Part shown: positions 51,583-60,250 of the stretch, one piece after another
How the letters are laid out: each line of letters starts with the position of its first letter
Numbering within the stretch: position 1 is the first letter of the stretch
Source of the DNA: Microbacterium azadirachtae
GTDB lineage: Bacteria > Actinomycetota > Actinomycetes > Actinomycetales > Microbacteriaceae
Assembly: GCF_000956505.1 (NCBI RefSeq)
Contig: NZ_JYIX01000037.1
Location: 1 to 64,000 of the forward strand
Length of the DNA stretch: 64,000 bases
Reading direction: 5' to 3'
Translations under genes and position numbers: made by a program
The notes under the pieces: model-generated
Seen by the model: the letters and a program-made list of their open reading frames with translations, nothing else
What the model was told of the DNA's origin: nothing
Database searches by the model: none

Positions 51583-51978
51583 GAGGGGGAGTCTCCCTCC
51601 GAGCTGCGGCGACGCCGCGGGTTCCAGATCCGCATGTGGGTCGGGTCCGGGCTCTTCGTCCTGACCTTCTTCGCGCTCTCGGCTTGGGGGCATCAGTCGA
51701 CGCCGTGGCGTTGGGTGCTGGTGGTGCTGCCGTTGATCCCGTTCGTCTGGATGGTGGCTGCGACCGTGCTGCGCGTGCGTCAGATGGACGAGTACCAGGT
51801 GAAGCTGTTCTTCCCGGGCCTCGCGGTCGGGTTCGTCGTGGCCATGCTCGTGTCGGTCGTGTTCGGCGTGCTCAGTTCCGCTGGTTTCGCGGTGCCGAAC
51901 GGAGGATGGCTCATCTGCATCGCCGGCGTGCTGTCCTGGCAGATCACCAACCTCTTCACCGGCGCGCCCCACGCCTGA
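51562..51978 (+). CDS. Four-helix membrane protein paired with an XRE regulator
   Basis: 138 residues. Predicted helices are at about 26-45, 48-68, 80-103 and 113-133. TAACCT lies 6 nt before the ATG and there is no Shine-Dalgarno, so the mRNA is leaderless; an ATG six codons downstream is the alternative. The following regulator gene overlaps the stop (TGATG). Pairs of a small membrane protein and a roughly 70-residue XRE repressor are common, but their function is unknown. Confidence 0.7.
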   Translation: MTSDLDMEGESPSELRRRRGFQIRMWVGSGLFVLTFFALSAWGHQSTPWRWVLVVLPLIPFVWMVAATVLRVRQMDEYQVKLFFPGLAVGFVVAMLVSVVFGVLSSAGFAVPNGGWLICIAGVLSWQITNLFTGAPHA

Positions 51979-52190
51979 TGCAGAACAGCATCCGCGCCGA
52001 ACGCGAAGAACGGGGATGGACCCAGGCGGCGCTCGCCGAGCGGCTGGATGTGTCGCGACAGACCGTGGTCGCCCTCGAGACCGGGCGGTACGACCCCTCC
52101 CTCCCGTTGGCGTTCCGCATCGCCGACCTGTTCGGCAAGCGCATCGACGAGCTGTTCACGCCATCGACCACGCCGGCGCGAAAGCGGTAG
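51978..52190 (+). CDS. Small XRE-family transcriptional regulator
   Basis: 70 residues, one HTH domain (RAEREERGWTQAALAERLDVSRQTVVALETGRYDPSLPLAFRIADLFGKRIDELF). It belongs to the YozG-like group of compact repressors. It is translationally coupled to the membrane-protein gene. The twin TGACAAG...CCTTGACA elements are its probable autoregulatory operators. Confidence 0.85.
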   Translation: MQNSIRAEREERGWTQAALAERLDVSRQTVVALETGRYDPSLPLAFRIADLFGKRIDELFTPSTTPARKR

Positions 52191-52231
52191 GAGGGCTGCC
52201 GCGCTCGCCGCGGCGGCATAGGCTGACCGTG

Positions 52232-53185
52232 ATGTCCGCCTCCGCCGAGTCGCTCTCCGATGCCGCCGTCCCCGCGTGGCTGCGGGAGCGGGGCGTGCCG
52301 GGGATCGTGGATCTGCACGTGCACTTCATGCCGGATCGGGTGCAGCAGAAGGTGTGGGGCTTCTTCGACCGCGTGGCCGAGCGCGGTGCGCCGGCGTGGC
52401 CGATCCGCTATCGCGGCACGGACGAGGAGCGCGTCGCGCAGCTGCGTGCGATCGGGGTGAGCCGGTTCACGACGCTGAGCTACGCGCATCGTCCTGGCAT
52501 GGCGCAGTGGCTCAACGACTATGCGGCGGAGTTCGCGGCGGCGTATCCGGACGCGATCTCCTCGGCGACGTTCTACCCGGAGCCTGGTGCGGGACAGATC
52601 GCGGAGCGCGCCCTGGACCGGGGTGCGAAAGTGTTCAAGATCCACGTGCAGGTCGGCGACTTCTCGCCCCTGGACCCGCTCTTGACCGAGGCGTGGGAAC
52701 GGGTCGCGGCGGCGGCGGCTCCGGTCGTGATCCACTGCGGGAACGGGCCGCACGGCGGCAGGTACACGGGGCTCGAGCCCGTCCGCGCTCTCGTCGAGCG
52801 GCATCCTTCTCTCGTGCTGGTCATCGCGCATGCCGGGCTTCCCGACTATCTCGGGTTCGCCGAGCTGGCTGCGCGGCATCCGAACGTCTACCTCGACACG
52901 ACGATGGTCGGCACGTCCTACATGCAGCGGATCGCGCCGCTGCCGCCCGGCTACGCCGAGAGGCTCGCCGTCCTCGGCCCCAAGGTCGTGCTCGGCACCG
53001 ACTTCCCCTCGATCCCGTACCCCTACGCGCATCAGCTCGAGGTGCTCGACGGCTGGGGTCTGGGCGATCCCTGGCTGGCCGACGTCCTCTGGAACACCCC
53101 GCGGCGGCTGCTGCGGATCGACGGACCGGGACCGCTCGGGGAGGCGATTCCTGATTCGTGGGACATCCGTGGCGACAGGGAGTAG
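52232..53185 (+). CDS. Amidohydrolase_2 family metal-dependent hydrolase
   Basis: 317 residues. DLHVHFMPD gives the HxH metal pair. IHVQV, VIHCGNG and IAHAG supply further histidines, and GTDFPSIPY the active-site Asp. This is the decarboxylase/hydrolase branch (ACMSD-like) of the superfamily. TAGGCT lies 7 nt before the ATG, suggesting a leaderless mRNA. The substrate is unknown. Confidence 0.82.
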   Translation: MSASAESLSDAAVPAWLRERGVPGIVDLHVHFMPDRVQQKVWGFFDRVAERGAPAWPIRYRGTDEERVAQLRAIGVSRFTTLSYAHRPGMAQWLNDYAAEFAAAYPDAISSATFYPEPGAGQIAERALDRGAKVFKIHVQVGDFSPLDPLLTEAWERVAAAAAPVVIHCGNGPHGGRYTGLEPVRALVERHPSLVLVIAHAGLPDYLGFAELAARHPNVYLDTTMVGTSYMQRIAPLPPGYAERLAVLGPKVVLGTDFPSIPYPYAHQLEVLDGWGLGDPWLADVLWNTPRRLLRIDGPGPLGEAIPDSWDIRGDRE

Positions 53186-53224
53186 CCTCGCCGAGGCATG
53201 CTCTGAACGGAGAAGGAGATCGCG

Positions 53225-53860
53225 ATGACGAATGTCCTGATTCTCGGCGCCGGCGGGCAGATCGCTCGATGGGTCGTCGATGGAGCGGCGGGCGACCCAT
53301 CGATCACGCAGACGCTGCTCGTGCGCGATCCGGCGCGATTGCGATCGCGTCCTGCCGGGGCCCGCGTCGTCACGGGCGACGTGCGCGACACGGAGGCGCT
53401 GAGCGCCACGATGGCCGGGCAGGATCTCGTGTACGCGAATCTCACCGGCGACGACATGGGCGAACAGGCGCGCAGCGTGATCGCGGCCATGCATGCGTCC
53501 GGCGTGAAGCGGCTGATCTTCGTGCTCGCGCTGGGCATCTACGACGAGGTACCCGGCGCGTTCGGCGCATGGAACCGTCAGGCGATCGGATCCGCTCTCG
53601 TGACGTTCCGCGAGGCCGCCGACGCCATCGGGGCCTCGGATCTCGCGTACACGCTTGTGCGTCCGGCCTGGCTCGACGACGCGGACGAGGTCGACTACGA
53701 GCTCACGGAGAAGGGCGAGCCGTTCAAGGGGACGGTGGTCTCGCGCAAGAGCGTCGCCGATCTGATCCTGACGATCATCCTGGACCCCACACTGCATGTC
53801 GGGTCCAGTCTTGGTATCGACAAGCCGGGCAGTGAGGGGGACCGGCCCTCGTTCATGTAG
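53225..53860 (+). CDS. NAD(P)-binding oxidoreductase, NmrA/YwnB-like atypical SDR
   Basis: 211 residues. The Rossmann motif GAGGQIARW is at the N-terminus, then DVRDTEALSATMAGQDLVYANL and a C-terminal half typical of NAD(P)H-binding SDR proteins. The Tyr-x-x-x-Lys dyad is absent. AGAAGGAGA precedes the ATG. Its last 8 nt overlap the convergent EamA gene. Confidence 0.8.
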   Translation: MTNVLILGAGGQIARWVVDGAAGDPSITQTLLVRDPARLRSRPAGARVVTGDVRDTEALSATMAGQDLVYANLTGDDMGEQARSVIAAMHASGVKRLIFVLALGIYDEVPGAFGAWNRQAIGSALVTFREAADAIGASDLAYTLVRPAWLDDADEVDYELTEKGEPFKGTVVSRKSVADLILTIILDPTLHVGSSLGIDKPGSEGDRPSFM

Positions 53861-54776
53861 TGCCGGTGACCGATGCCGGTTCGGGAGCGGGGTTGACCGC
53901 GGCGGCGTGCGCCCTCCGGCGCCGCGCCAGGAGGCCCTCGAGCGCGAGAGGTGCGGCGATGCCGAGGAGGACCAGCGCGAGTCCCGCGAGCTGTCGTCCC
54001 TCGAGGATCTCCCCGGCCACGAGCACGCCGAGGAGCACGCCGGTCACCGGGTTGAGCAGGCCGATGAGGCCCACCGTGCCCGAGGGCAGGTGCTTCAGCG
54101 CGGCGAACCACGCGACGTTGGCGAGGGCGGTCGCGACCAGGGTGAGGTAACCGTAGGCGGCCAGGCCCGCGCCGTCGACGACGGGCGGCGGGCCCTCGAC
54201 GACGATCGCGAACGGGATGAGCGCGAGGCCGCCGAAGACGAGCTGCCAGGCGGTGGAGGGCAGGATCCCGACCTCCCCGTTCCAGCGCTTGGCGAGGATG
54301 AATCCGACCGACGACATGGCCATCGCGGCGATCGAGGCGATCACGCCCCTCGGATCGACGGCGGTCGCGGTGCCGAGCAGCATGAGCGCGACACCGCCGA
54401 TGCCGACGAAGGCGCCGAGCATTCGCAGGATCCCCGGACGCTCGCGCAGGATCGCCCACGCGGCGACCGCGATCGCGACGGAGGAGGTGGCCATGATCGT
54501 CGACGCGATGCTCGTCGGCAGCAGCTGCGCCGCGGCATAGACGAGTACGAAGAACGCGCCGACGTTGAGGGTTCCGAGAATGGCGGACTTCCACCACCAG
54601 GAGCCTCGGGGGAGGCGCCGGACCAGCGCGAGGAGCACGAGCCCAGCGGGCAGAGCGCGGATGGCCGCGCCCCAGACGGGGGCGTCCGGGAGCCACTCGC
54701 GCGTGACGAAGTAGGTGCTGCCCCAGGCGATCGGCGCGATCATCGCGACGGCGAGCCATCTCCGATTAGTTTCCAT
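53853..54776 (-). CDS. EamA/DMT-family transporter
   Basis: 307 residues, ten helices in two EamA repeats (IAPIAWGSTYFVTREWLPD and, in the second half, ALANVAWFAALKHLPSGTVGLIGLLNPVTGVLLG). Probable exporter of metabolites or drugs. TATAGT lies 7 nt before the ATG. It is divergent from and probably repressed by the MarR-family gene. Confidence 0.88.
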   Translation of the reverse strand: METNRRWLAVAMIAPIAWGSTYFVTREWLPDAPVWGAAIRALPAGLVLLALVRRLPRGSWWWKSAILGTLNVGAFFVLVYAAAQLLPTSIASTIMATSSVAIAVAAWAILRERPGILRMLGAFVGIGGVALMLLGTATAVDPRGVIASIAAMAMSSVGFILAKRWNGEVGILPSTAWQLVFGGLALIPFAIVVEGPPPVVDGAGLAAYGYLTLVATALANVAWFAALKHLPSGTVGLIGLLNPVTGVLLGVLVAGEILEGRQLAGLALVLLGIAAPLALEGLLARRRRAHAAAVNPAPEPASVTGTT

Positions 54777-54782
54777 GGAAGA

Positions 54783-54810
54783 CACTATAGCTTCCTCGGA
54801 AGATATAGTG
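54783..54810. promoter_or_regulatory. 28-bp near-palindrome carrying both divergent -10 boxes
   Basis: CACTATAGCTTCC-TC-GGAAGATATAGTG. The TATAGT -10 elements for both genes are the ends of the palindrome, each 6-7 nt from a start codon. A MarR dimer on it would block both promoters. Confidence 0.65.
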
Positions 54811-54815
54811 AAGGG

Positions 54816-55319
54816 GTGACGGACATCGAAGATCAGGTGACGCGGATCCAGCAGGCGTGGCGGAGGGAGCGTCCGGACCTCGACGTGACCCCGATCGGCA
54901 CGATCGGACGGCTGCACCGGCTGGCATTGGCGCTGACCGAGGAGCTCGTCGCGGTCTACCGTGCGCACGGACTGTCCGAGGGGGACTTCGACGTGATGGC
55001 GGCGCTGCGCCGTTCGGGGGATCCCTACGAGGCCAGCCCCACGGATCTCGCCGCCTCGACGATGATCACGAGCGGCGGGATGTCCAAGCGCATCGACAGA
55101 CTCGAAGGAGCGGGACTCGTCACCCGCCGCGTCGGATCCGGCGACGCGCGAGGCCGCGTCATCGCCCTGACGGCGGAAGGCAAGGCATTGATCGATGCGG
55201 CTTTCGCCGATCATGTCGCGAACGAGCAGCGGCTGCTGGCGATGGTGCCCTCGTCGGAGCGGGCGGCGCTGGAGGCGACTCTGGCGGGGTGGCTCGCGCA
55301 CTTCGAAGCGCGCGACTGA
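54816..55319 (+). CDS. MarR-family transcriptional regulator
   Basis: 167 residues. Winged helix: LSEGDFDVMAALRRSGDPYEASPTDLAASTMITSGGMSKRIDRLEGAGLVTRRVGSGDARGRVIALTAEG. The GTG start is 6 nt after TATAGT and AAGGGG abuts it, so translation is leaderless. It probably controls the divergent EamA transporter and itself. Confidence 0.9.
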   Translation: MTDIEDQVTRIQQAWRRERPDLDVTPIGTIGRLHRLALALTEELVAVYRAHGLSEGDFDVMAALRRSGDPYEASPTDLAASTMITSGGMSKRIDRLEGAGLVTRRVGSGDARGRVIALTAEGKALIDAAFADHVANEQRLLAMVPSSERAALEATLAGWLAHFEARD

Positions 55320-55330
55320 CGCCGGCCTTC

Positions 55331-55359
55331 GGAGTGCTGCGGCTCAGCCGAGGCACTCC
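55331..55359. terminator. Bidirectional terminator between MarR and lipoprotein genes
   Basis: GGAGTGC(tg)CGGCT-c-AGCCG(ag)GCACTCC, two stacked stems, overlapping the lipoprotein stop codon. Confidence 0.6.
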
Positions 55360-55883
55360 TGAGACTGCTCGGTGATGATCCAGTCGCCCGCGGGCCGCGT
55401 CATCACCACGGTGCCGCAGCTGCCCGTCGCGAGGTAGGTGACGAAGAGCGTCGCGTCGGTCGCGGTCTCCTGCTGCACGGAGATGTCGACCGATGCATCC
55501 TGATTCAGCGCTCGATAGAGCTCCGCCGAGACGGCGATCAGCTCGTCGCAGCTCGAGACGCGGATCGGGCCGCGCTCATTGAGCTCGGCGATCATCCGCG
55601 TCGCGAGCTCGGGGGAGAGGGCTGCGCACGACGCCGCGGCGTCGGGGATGCGCGATGTGTCGAGCCAGGCGCGGAACGCGTCGGCGGCGCCCTGGCGCGA
55701 GGGCGCGGTCTGGGCTGCAGGCTCGGGATCCGTCGATTCGGCCTTCTGCATCGTGACGCCGCTGGGTGCTGCGGTGTCGTGCGGGCTGTCCTCGATCGGG
55801 TTCGCCGTGCATGCGCTCAAGAGGAGGGCTGCGGCGGCAGCGATTCCGATCAACGCCGCGACGCGTCCGTTCCGATATATCAC
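55344..55883 (-). CDS. Putative lipoprotein
   Basis: 179 residues, GTG start. Lipobox LLLSAC near residue 25. The mature part has a disulfide-prone set of cysteines (ASCAAL, SSCDEL, GSCGTV, QECLG), suggesting a compact extracytoplasmic domain. There is no known family. It precedes the Pr6Pr-like gene in convergent/tandem order on the same strand. Confidence 0.6.
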   Translation of the reverse strand: MIYRNGRVAALIGIAAAAALLLSACTANPIEDSPHDTAAPSGVTMQKAESTDPEPAAQTAPSRQGAADAFRAWLDTSRIPDAAASCAALSPELATRMIAELNERGPIRVSSCDELIAVSAELYRALNQDASVDISVQQETATDATLFVTYLATGSCGTVVMTRPAGDWIITEQSQECLG

Positions 55884-55934
55884 TGTTCAACCCTCGCACG
55901 TCGAGACGGACGGCGCGAGCCACGTCGGGGGTCT

Positions 55935-56582
55935 TCAGTCTGTGTTCACCGCAGGTCGGACCAGACCGGGAAGTCGGCTCGCCCCCCAGACGAGCGATCC
56001 CGCCGCGCCCAGGACGGCCAGCAGCGCGAACCCCGTCAGCGCGATCGTGCCGGCGCCGCGCTCGGGCAGGAGGAATCCGTAGGGCACCCATCCATCCGTG
56101 GCACCCCGCACGAGGACCACCACGAGCCAGAGCACGGGGTAGGGAGCCAGGATCCACAGACGGGACCACCGCATCGGCCCGCGGTCGCCGATCAGCAGCC
56201 AGTCCAGCGCCAGGAGTATGGGGAACACGATGTGCAGAGTGAGGCTCACCCAGGGCGGAGCGGATCCGGTCCCCGGAACCAGCCCGTTGTAGATCACCGC
56301 CACCAGCAGCATGCACGCGGTCGCGACTGCACGAGCCTCGACCAGCCAGCCCGGCACCGCTCGGCCGGCCATGCAGCGAGCCCCCACCAGGATCAGGACG
56401 ACGGCGGTGAGCAGGCTCGTCAGATTCGTGAAGAAGCCGAAGTAGTCGAACGGGTTGAGCCCGTTGACGGCTCCGCCCTGGAAGAAGGTGAGGAACAGGA
56501 TCGCGATCACCGAGGCGCCCCCGATGAGGCGCACCGCCCCGACGACTCGCGCGCGATGGGGCGGCACGGGCGTCGTCATCAT
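55935..56582 (-). CDS. Pr6Pr-family integral membrane protein
   Basis: 215 residues, six helices. The family pattern is FDYFGFFTNLTSLLTAVVLI after helix 1, VSLTLHIVFPILLALDWLL, and PYPVLWLVVVLVRGATDGWVPYGFL. TATCGT lies 6 nt before the first of two ATGs, favouring it and a leaderless mRNA. Function unknown. Confidence 0.75.
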   Translation of the reverse strand: MMTTPVPPHRARVVGAVRLIGGASVIAILFLTFFQGGAVNGLNPFDYFGFFTNLTSLLTAVVLILVGARCMAGRAVPGWLVEARAVATACMLLVAVIYNGLVPGTGSAPPWVSLTLHIVFPILLALDWLLIGDRGPMRWSRLWILAPYPVLWLVVVLVRGATDGWVPYGFLLPERGAGTIALTGFALLAVLGAAGSLVWGASRLPGLVRPAVNTD

Positions 56583-56762
56583 GGTGCGACGATACCTGGT
56601 CCTCGCGACCGGCTTCCGGGAGGGGACGACGACCTTGCTCGAGGTGCTCGTGCCGCCGAGCAAGGTCAATTCTGTTCCTCGCGTCACCTTCGCGAGGGAA
56701 CGAACTCCTTCTATGAGGCAGGACGGTGGTGACTCGGCCACCGCGACAACTGGGGAGTAGAT

Positions 56763-57797
56763 ATGGAACAGCTCGGCAACGAGAGCCCGAAGAGAGCTCT
56801 TTCGCGGCGCACGGTCGTCAAGGGGGCGGCGTGGTCGCTGCCGGTCATCGCGGCAGCGGTGGCGGTGCCCGCGTACGCGGCATCGACCAGCGTCGTCATC
56901 GATCCGGAGGGCCAGCCGGTGCCGACCGGCGTCTGCACGCCGCTGGGCGTCATCAGCTTCAAGATCACCAACAACGGCGCGCCGGTCGCCGGCCAGGCGA
57001 TCATCGTCACGCTGCCGCCGGCGGCGCCGTCCGGTCAGTCCTCGTTCCACTGGGACGACAACTCCACCGCACCGAAGACCTTCACGTCGGATGCGAACGG
57101 CATCGTCGACCTCACGAACCGCATCGTGACGAGCTCCACGCCCGGCACCTACACGGTCCTCGGGCAGGTCGCCCCGAACGGCGCGACCTCGAGTATCCAG
57201 GTCATGGTCTCCGGCGTGTGGATCGGCGCGTCCCAGGGCTACGTCGGCACCGGGATGCACGCGGTCTACAAGAACACGCCCGCGAACCCGGGCAACCCTG
57301 GTACGCCGGACTACTACTCGTACTGCGTCGAGCACAACGTGACGGCGAAGCCGAACATGGCGGCGACGACGGGGGACCTCACCACATTCCTGGGTGCCAA
57401 CTACCTCACCGGGAGCGCCGACATCTACAGCAAGGTGCTCTGGATCATCCAGAACAGCTACCCGGGGGTCACCCTCGGCGCGTTGACCGCGGCCGTCGCC
57501 GCCAACGCTGCTGCCGCCGGACGCCCCTTCACGACGCCACTCAGCGCGAACGACGCGATCGAGGCGACCCAGTACGCGATCTGGCGCTACACGGACTTGA
57601 CGTTCGATGCGAACTGGAGCTTCGAGACGCCCAACTCCGCGGCCGTCTACTGGTACCTCATCGATCAGATCAACGCGGGCAACCGCGGTGTCCAGAGCGG
57701 GATGACCGGCCTGATCACCTCGGAGCCGACGACGGTCTGTTCCACGCCGACCGGTGGCAACCACGCGCAGTGCCAGATCCTGGTCGTGCCGGCCTGA
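56763..57797 (+). CDS. Exported thioester-domain protein
   Basis: 344 residues. A Tat-like signal (LSRRTVVKGAAWSLPVIAAAVAVPAYAA) is followed by a Big_1-like domain (about 42-150) and a thioester domain. The two diagnostic motifs are YCVEH (Cys188) and EATQYAIWRYTD (Gln270), the residues that form the internal Cys-Gln thioester in Gram-positive adhesins. There is no LPxTG sorting signal or C-terminal helix, so it is secreted or held by another partner. The adjacent membrane-tethered sigma factor may control it. Confidence 0.82.
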   Translation: MEQLGNESPKRALSRRTVVKGAAWSLPVIAAAVAVPAYAASTSVVIDPEGQPVPTGVCTPLGVISFKITNNGAPVAGQAIIVTLPPAAPSGQSSFHWDDNSTAPKTFTSDANGIVDLTNRIVTSSTPGTYTVLGQVAPNGATSSIQVMVSGVWIGASQGYVGTGMHAVYKNTPANPGNPGTPDYYSYCVEHNVTAKPNMAATTGDLTTFLGANYLTGSADIYSKVLWIIQNSYPGVTLGALTAAVAANAAAAGRPFTTPLSANDAIEATQYAIWRYTDLTFDANWSFETPNSAAVYWYLIDQINAGNRGVQSGMTGLITSEPTTVCSTPTGGNHAQCQILVVPA

Positions 57798-57921
57798 TCT
57801 AGCGCGCATCGCAACCGCGATGGCGGTGCCACCGGGAGTCTTCCTCTGGGCGGCACCGTCATCGCCGGTCGGATCCTTCCCGCTGCGAAGATCCGGATGA
57901 GCCTCGTTCCTGGGAGGGATC

Positions 57922-59754
57922 GTGGACGGTCGTACCGACGCCGAGCTTCTCGCCGCATTGCGCGGCGGCGACAAGTATGCGTACGCGGCGCTCTGGGAGC
58001 GGCACTCCGGTGCCGCCCAGCGCTATGCGCACCGCCTGTCCCCGTCCCGGGCGGAGGATCTGGTCTCGGAATCGTTCCTCGCGATCTACCAGCAGGTGAC
58101 GACGACGGATGCAGGACCGCAGTTCGCGTTCCGGTCGTACCTGAAGACCGTGATGCGCAATGCCGCGATCCGCTGGTCCAAGGAAGCCGATCGGCTCGTC
58201 CTCACCGATGACCTCGAAGGCGTCGATGAGCGTGATGCGCTCAGCATCGCGGAGTCCGACAGCGACGCCGGTGACGTTCTCGCCGCGCTGCAGGCGCTGC
58301 CGGAAAGATGGCAGCGCGTGCTGTGGCTGGCCGAGGTCGCGGAGGCCGGGCGTCCAGAGATCGCGCGCGAGCTGAAGATCAAGCCCAACGCGGTCTCGGC
58401 TCTGCAGCGCCGTGCGCGGACGGGGCTGAAGTACCAATGGCTGACCCTCCAGGTCCCCGCGGCCCTCCGCAATGACGAATCTCATGCCGCACGGCTCTTT
58501 CCGCAATACCTGACGGAGCCCGCGAACCGCGCGGTCTCCGCCGAGGTGAACCTGCACGTCGCCGAGTGCGCAGACTGCCGTGTGCTGCTGCACGAGACGC
58601 GGGGTGCGGCTGCGCGCGTCGGCGGTGGCACGCTCGCGGTGCTGCTGGGCACCGCGGGGATCGGCGCGGCCACGGCGACGCTGTCGTCGGCGACGACGGC
58701 CACCGCGCTCGCTGTGGTGGCCGGCGCCGGAGCCGTGGCCTGGGTGGTCGGCGGGGGAGTTGCCGCCGTCACCGCGGGCGGCCTCGTCATCACGTCGTTC
58801 TTCACCGTGGGTCCTGCGGAAGCCGTGCCGAAGCCGGCACACGTGCAGACGGCGCCGGCTGCCCCGCAGGCTTCTGCTCCTTTCGTTCCTGGTCCCTCCG
58901 CCGCGCCTCCGGAGCCCGTCGAACCGGTCGAGCCGGAGGTCGCGTCGGGGCAGATCGATCCCGCCGATCAGGCCATCGGTCTGACCGACGATCCTGCGCA
59001 CTTCATGCCGGGGTACCAGCCGCGCCCGGCTCCCGCGAGCGGCGTGCCGGACCCCGCGCCCGCGTCGGGACCGGGTACCCCCTCCGAGCCGACCTCGACG
59101 CCGACGCCGACGCCATCGCCGTCGCCCGGCCCAGGAAACTCGACGCCGTCCCCCGGCGTCACCAGCCCGATGGCCTCGTCCGCCTACATCTCCCCTGTCA
59201 TCACCGGCAAGACGGCACCGGGCACCCAGGTCGCCGTCCAGCTCGCCACGCGGCGCTACAGTCCGACCGTCGCGCCAGACGGCTCCTGGGCCTTCGACAG
59301 CCGAGGACTCGAGCTCGGTGCCGGATCGTACGCCTACCAGGTCTGGGCCTACACCGATGCGTCGTCATCCCCGGCCGTCGACGGCACGTTCACGGTGCTC
59401 CCGCTCGAGGTCTCCGGATTCGAGAACGTCACCGGATCCGAGGACCTGGCGGTGACCGAGGCGAAGACCACAGGACTCGTCGTGGAGTTCAGAGGCCCGC
59501 CCAAGGGTGTCGTCTATGTACAGACCATGGAGGGCAACACCGGCCTCGTCGCGCTCGACGACAACGGCTATGCGAAGCGGCGACTGCTGATGAACTCGTA
59601 CGGCTGGTACTGGTTCACGATGAGCTACTTCGACCCGGACGGCTATTGGGGTCCGCTCTGGGAGCACAACCTCGATGTCTATGATCCCGTCGCCGTCTAC
59701 GACCCGATGGGTCCTGCCCCGGAGGACATGACCTTCTCCTTCGTCGTCCCCTGA
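57922..59754 (+). CDS. ECF sigma factor fused to anti-sigma-like, membrane and extracytoplasmic domains
   Basis: 610 residues. Sigma-70 region 2 spans about 10-75 (AEDLVSESFLAIYQQV) and region 4 about 125-170 (LPERWQRVLWLAEVAEAGRPEIARELKIKPNAVSALQRRARTGL). A zinc-binding H-x3-C-x2-C (HVAECADC) near residue 214, as in ZAS anti-sigma factors, precedes two hydrophobic segments (about 235-297). A Pro/Thr linker (303-412) and two beta-rich extracytoplasmic domains (416-610) follow. Sigma, anti-sigma and sensor are thus one chain; release would need proteolysis. GTG start with GGGAGGG upstream. It lies 125 bp after the thioester gene. Confidence 0.85.
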   Translation: MDGRTDAELLAALRGGDKYAYAALWERHSGAAQRYAHRLSPSRAEDLVSESFLAIYQQVTTTDAGPQFAFRSYLKTVMRNAAIRWSKEADRLVLTDDLEGVDERDALSIAESDSDAGDVLAALQALPERWQRVLWLAEVAEAGRPEIARELKIKPNAVSALQRRARTGLKYQWLTLQVPAALRNDESHAARLFPQYLTEPANRAVSAEVNLHVAECADCRVLLHETRGAAARVGGGTLAVLLGTAGIGAATATLSSATTATALAVVAGAGAVAWVVGGGVAAVTAGGLVITSFFTVGPAEAVPKPAHVQTAPAAPQASAPFVPGPSAAPPEPVEPVEPEVASGQIDPADQAIGLTDDPAHFMPGYQPRPAPASGVPDPAPASGPGTPSEPTSTPTPTPSPSPGPGNSTPSPGVTSPMASSAYISPVITGKTAPGTQVAVQLATRRYSPTVAPDGSWAFDSRGLELGAGSYAYQVWAYTDASSSPAVDGTFTVLPLEVSGFENVTGSEDLAVTEAKTTGLVVEFRGPPKGVVYVQTMEGNTGLVALDDNGYAKRRLLMNSYGWYWFTMSYFDPDGYWGPLWEHNLDVYDPVAVYDPMGPAPEDMTFSFVVP

Positions 59755-60250
59755 TCCCGTGACCTGCGATCGAGCGCGCGAGTCGGCGCAGCCTGACCGA
59801 GCCCCCAAGCCCCGGCCGACGTGCTCGCCCAGCCGCTTCCCGTCGCGGGAGGCTGCACCGACAGGATCAGCGGGGTCGGGGGAGGACTCCGCATCTCCTA
59901 TAGACAAAGGAGTGCCTGAGGACGAAAAAGTGACGCGGCGGACGACGCTCACATGGATGCGGGGAGGAGCAGAACGCTCCTCCCCGCATGTCCTCCAGTC
60001 GGTCCAGGCCGTCCTTCGGCTCGGCCGCAATGGGGTGGCGGCGAGCACGAAGTCCGGGTGGGGACTCGATGAGCGTGAGACCTGGGACGACGGCTGCGTT
60101 ACCCCCGAAGCCGCCTGGAAGTCTGGCGTGAAGCCCTTCGCTCATCGGCCCGCCCATACTGTCAAGGTGCTCCCGCTGCGGGAATGGCCAAACGTCTAGA
60201 GATCACTGGACTTCTGGCCAGGACGCGCCGTCGCGAGGAGCGCCGTCTCC
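59755..60250. other. Gene-poor 496-bp interval
   Basis: No convincing coding region. A frame of about 146 codons runs across it but has no ribosome site, no family and spans the terminator hairpin. It holds a TATAGACAAAGGAG low-GC patch near 59900, the hairpin at 59957-59989, and near 60184-60221 two TGGCCA-containing elements that recur upstream of the response regulator. Confidence 0.6.
59957..59989. terminator. Strong hairpin downstream of the sigma-fusion gene
   Basis: ATGCGGGGAGGAGC and its exact reverse complement around an AGAAC loop (14-bp stem). Confidence 0.75.

Noticed and set aside
59759..60199. 146-codon frame after the sigma-fusion gene
   Set aside because: It spans a strong hairpin, has no ribosome site and no recognisable family; composition is as expected for a chance high-GC frame.
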